Source of the DNA: UBA8231 sp964512165
Lineage (GTDB): Bacteria; Latescibacterota; UBA2968; UBA8231
Assembly: GCA_964512165.1 (NCBI GenBank)
Contig: CAZEHQ010000039.1
Location: 1-24,354, forward strand
Length of the DNA stretch: 24,354 nucleotides
Direction of reading: 5' to 3'
The translations under genes and the position numbers were made by a program. The notes beneath the pieces are model-generated. The model was not told where the DNA came from and ran no database searches. It saw nothing but the letters and a program-made list of their open reading frames with translations. The stretch's first letter is position 1, and every line of letters starts with the position of its first letter. Positions 24,196 to 24,354 of this stretch are shown piece by piece.

Positions 24196-24354
24196 GTGAT
24201 CACGTACAAGACCGGCGACATCCTCGCGGAGGCGGCGGAGGCCCTGGTCAACACCGTCAACTGCGTCGGCGTCATGGGGCGTGGGGTTGCACTTCAGTTC
24301 AAGCGCGCGTTTCCGGAGAACTTCAAGGCCTACGCCGCTAGGTGCAGACGCGAC
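24196..24354 (+). CDS. darG: DarG-like macrodomain antitoxin, cut by window end
   Basis: The first 53 residues of a macrodomain protein: YKTGDILAEAAEALVNTVNC, then VGVMGRGVALQFKRAFPENF. This is the DarG N-terminal type, which removes ADP-ribose from DNA that DarT has modified; the full protein also has a C-terminal DarT-blocking domain. It starts with GTG at 24196, about 5 bases after a GAGAGGAG stretch and 13 bp after the darT remnant, the usual darTG order. The catalytic-loop asparagine and the VGVMGRG glycine-rich segment are present. The rest lies beyond the window. Confidence 0.85.
   Translation, partial: MITYKTGDILAEAAEALVNTVNCVGVMGRGVALQFKRAFPENFKAYAARCRRD

Overview
The window is very GC-rich chromosomal DNA from a Gram-negative bacterium. 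Evidence for an outer membrane is an Lpt-type LPS export pair (LptC/LptA-like protein and LptB), and evidence for sigma-54 biology is an RpoN N-terminus next to lptB plus a -24/-12 promoter. There is no rRNA or tRNA to fix the taxonomy. The divergent CTP synthase, stand-alone gatC, DUF2203 gene and archaeal-like GGPP synthase suggest a poorly sampled lineage (for example an FCB, Eisenbacteria or Gemmatimonadota-like group), but that is only a guess.

Region 1 (1-10494, all +) is one long bioenergetic cluster. It opens with the 3' part of a NuoM-like gene and a NuoN-like gene; both have lost residues normally needed for proton pumping. Then come AtpZ-like and AtpI-like assembly proteins, a promoter plus a leader that can hide the atpB ribosome binding site, the full F1Fo ATP synthase set atpBEFHAGDC, and a polyprenyl diphosphate synthase. 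The c subunit looks proton-specific.

Region 2 (10519-12202, -) is a two-gene unit: an ECF sigma factor followed by an M42 metallopeptidase. Upstream of the sigma gene is a near-consensus sigma-54 promoter, with two strong inverted repeats where an enhancer-binding protein would be expected. This looks like an RpoN-to-ECF cascade.

Region 3 (12464-14498, +) has a SEC-C zinc-motif protein, an RmlC-family epimerase-like protein and an orotate phosphoribosyltransferase-like protein, tightly packed. It meets smc head-on, and a perfect 8-bp hairpin overlaps both stop codons.

Region 4 (14506-18688, -) is smc, with its own promoter and a TTG start, and a DUF2203 gene that may be leaderless.

Region 5 (18826-23557, +) runs gatC, pyrG, a 633-residue LptC/LptA-like fusion lipoprotein and lptB. 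The first two serve translation and nucleotide synthesis, the last two LPS transport.

Region 6 (23606-24354) is the most unusual part. A clear promoter leads into rpoN, but after the N-terminal activator region and acidic linker the frame turns, without a stop, into the C-terminus of a DarT-like DNA ADP-ribosyltransferase toxin. The start of a DarG-like macrodomain antitoxin follows. Either a darTG cassette recombined into rpoN and lost most of darT, or the assembly is chimeric here.
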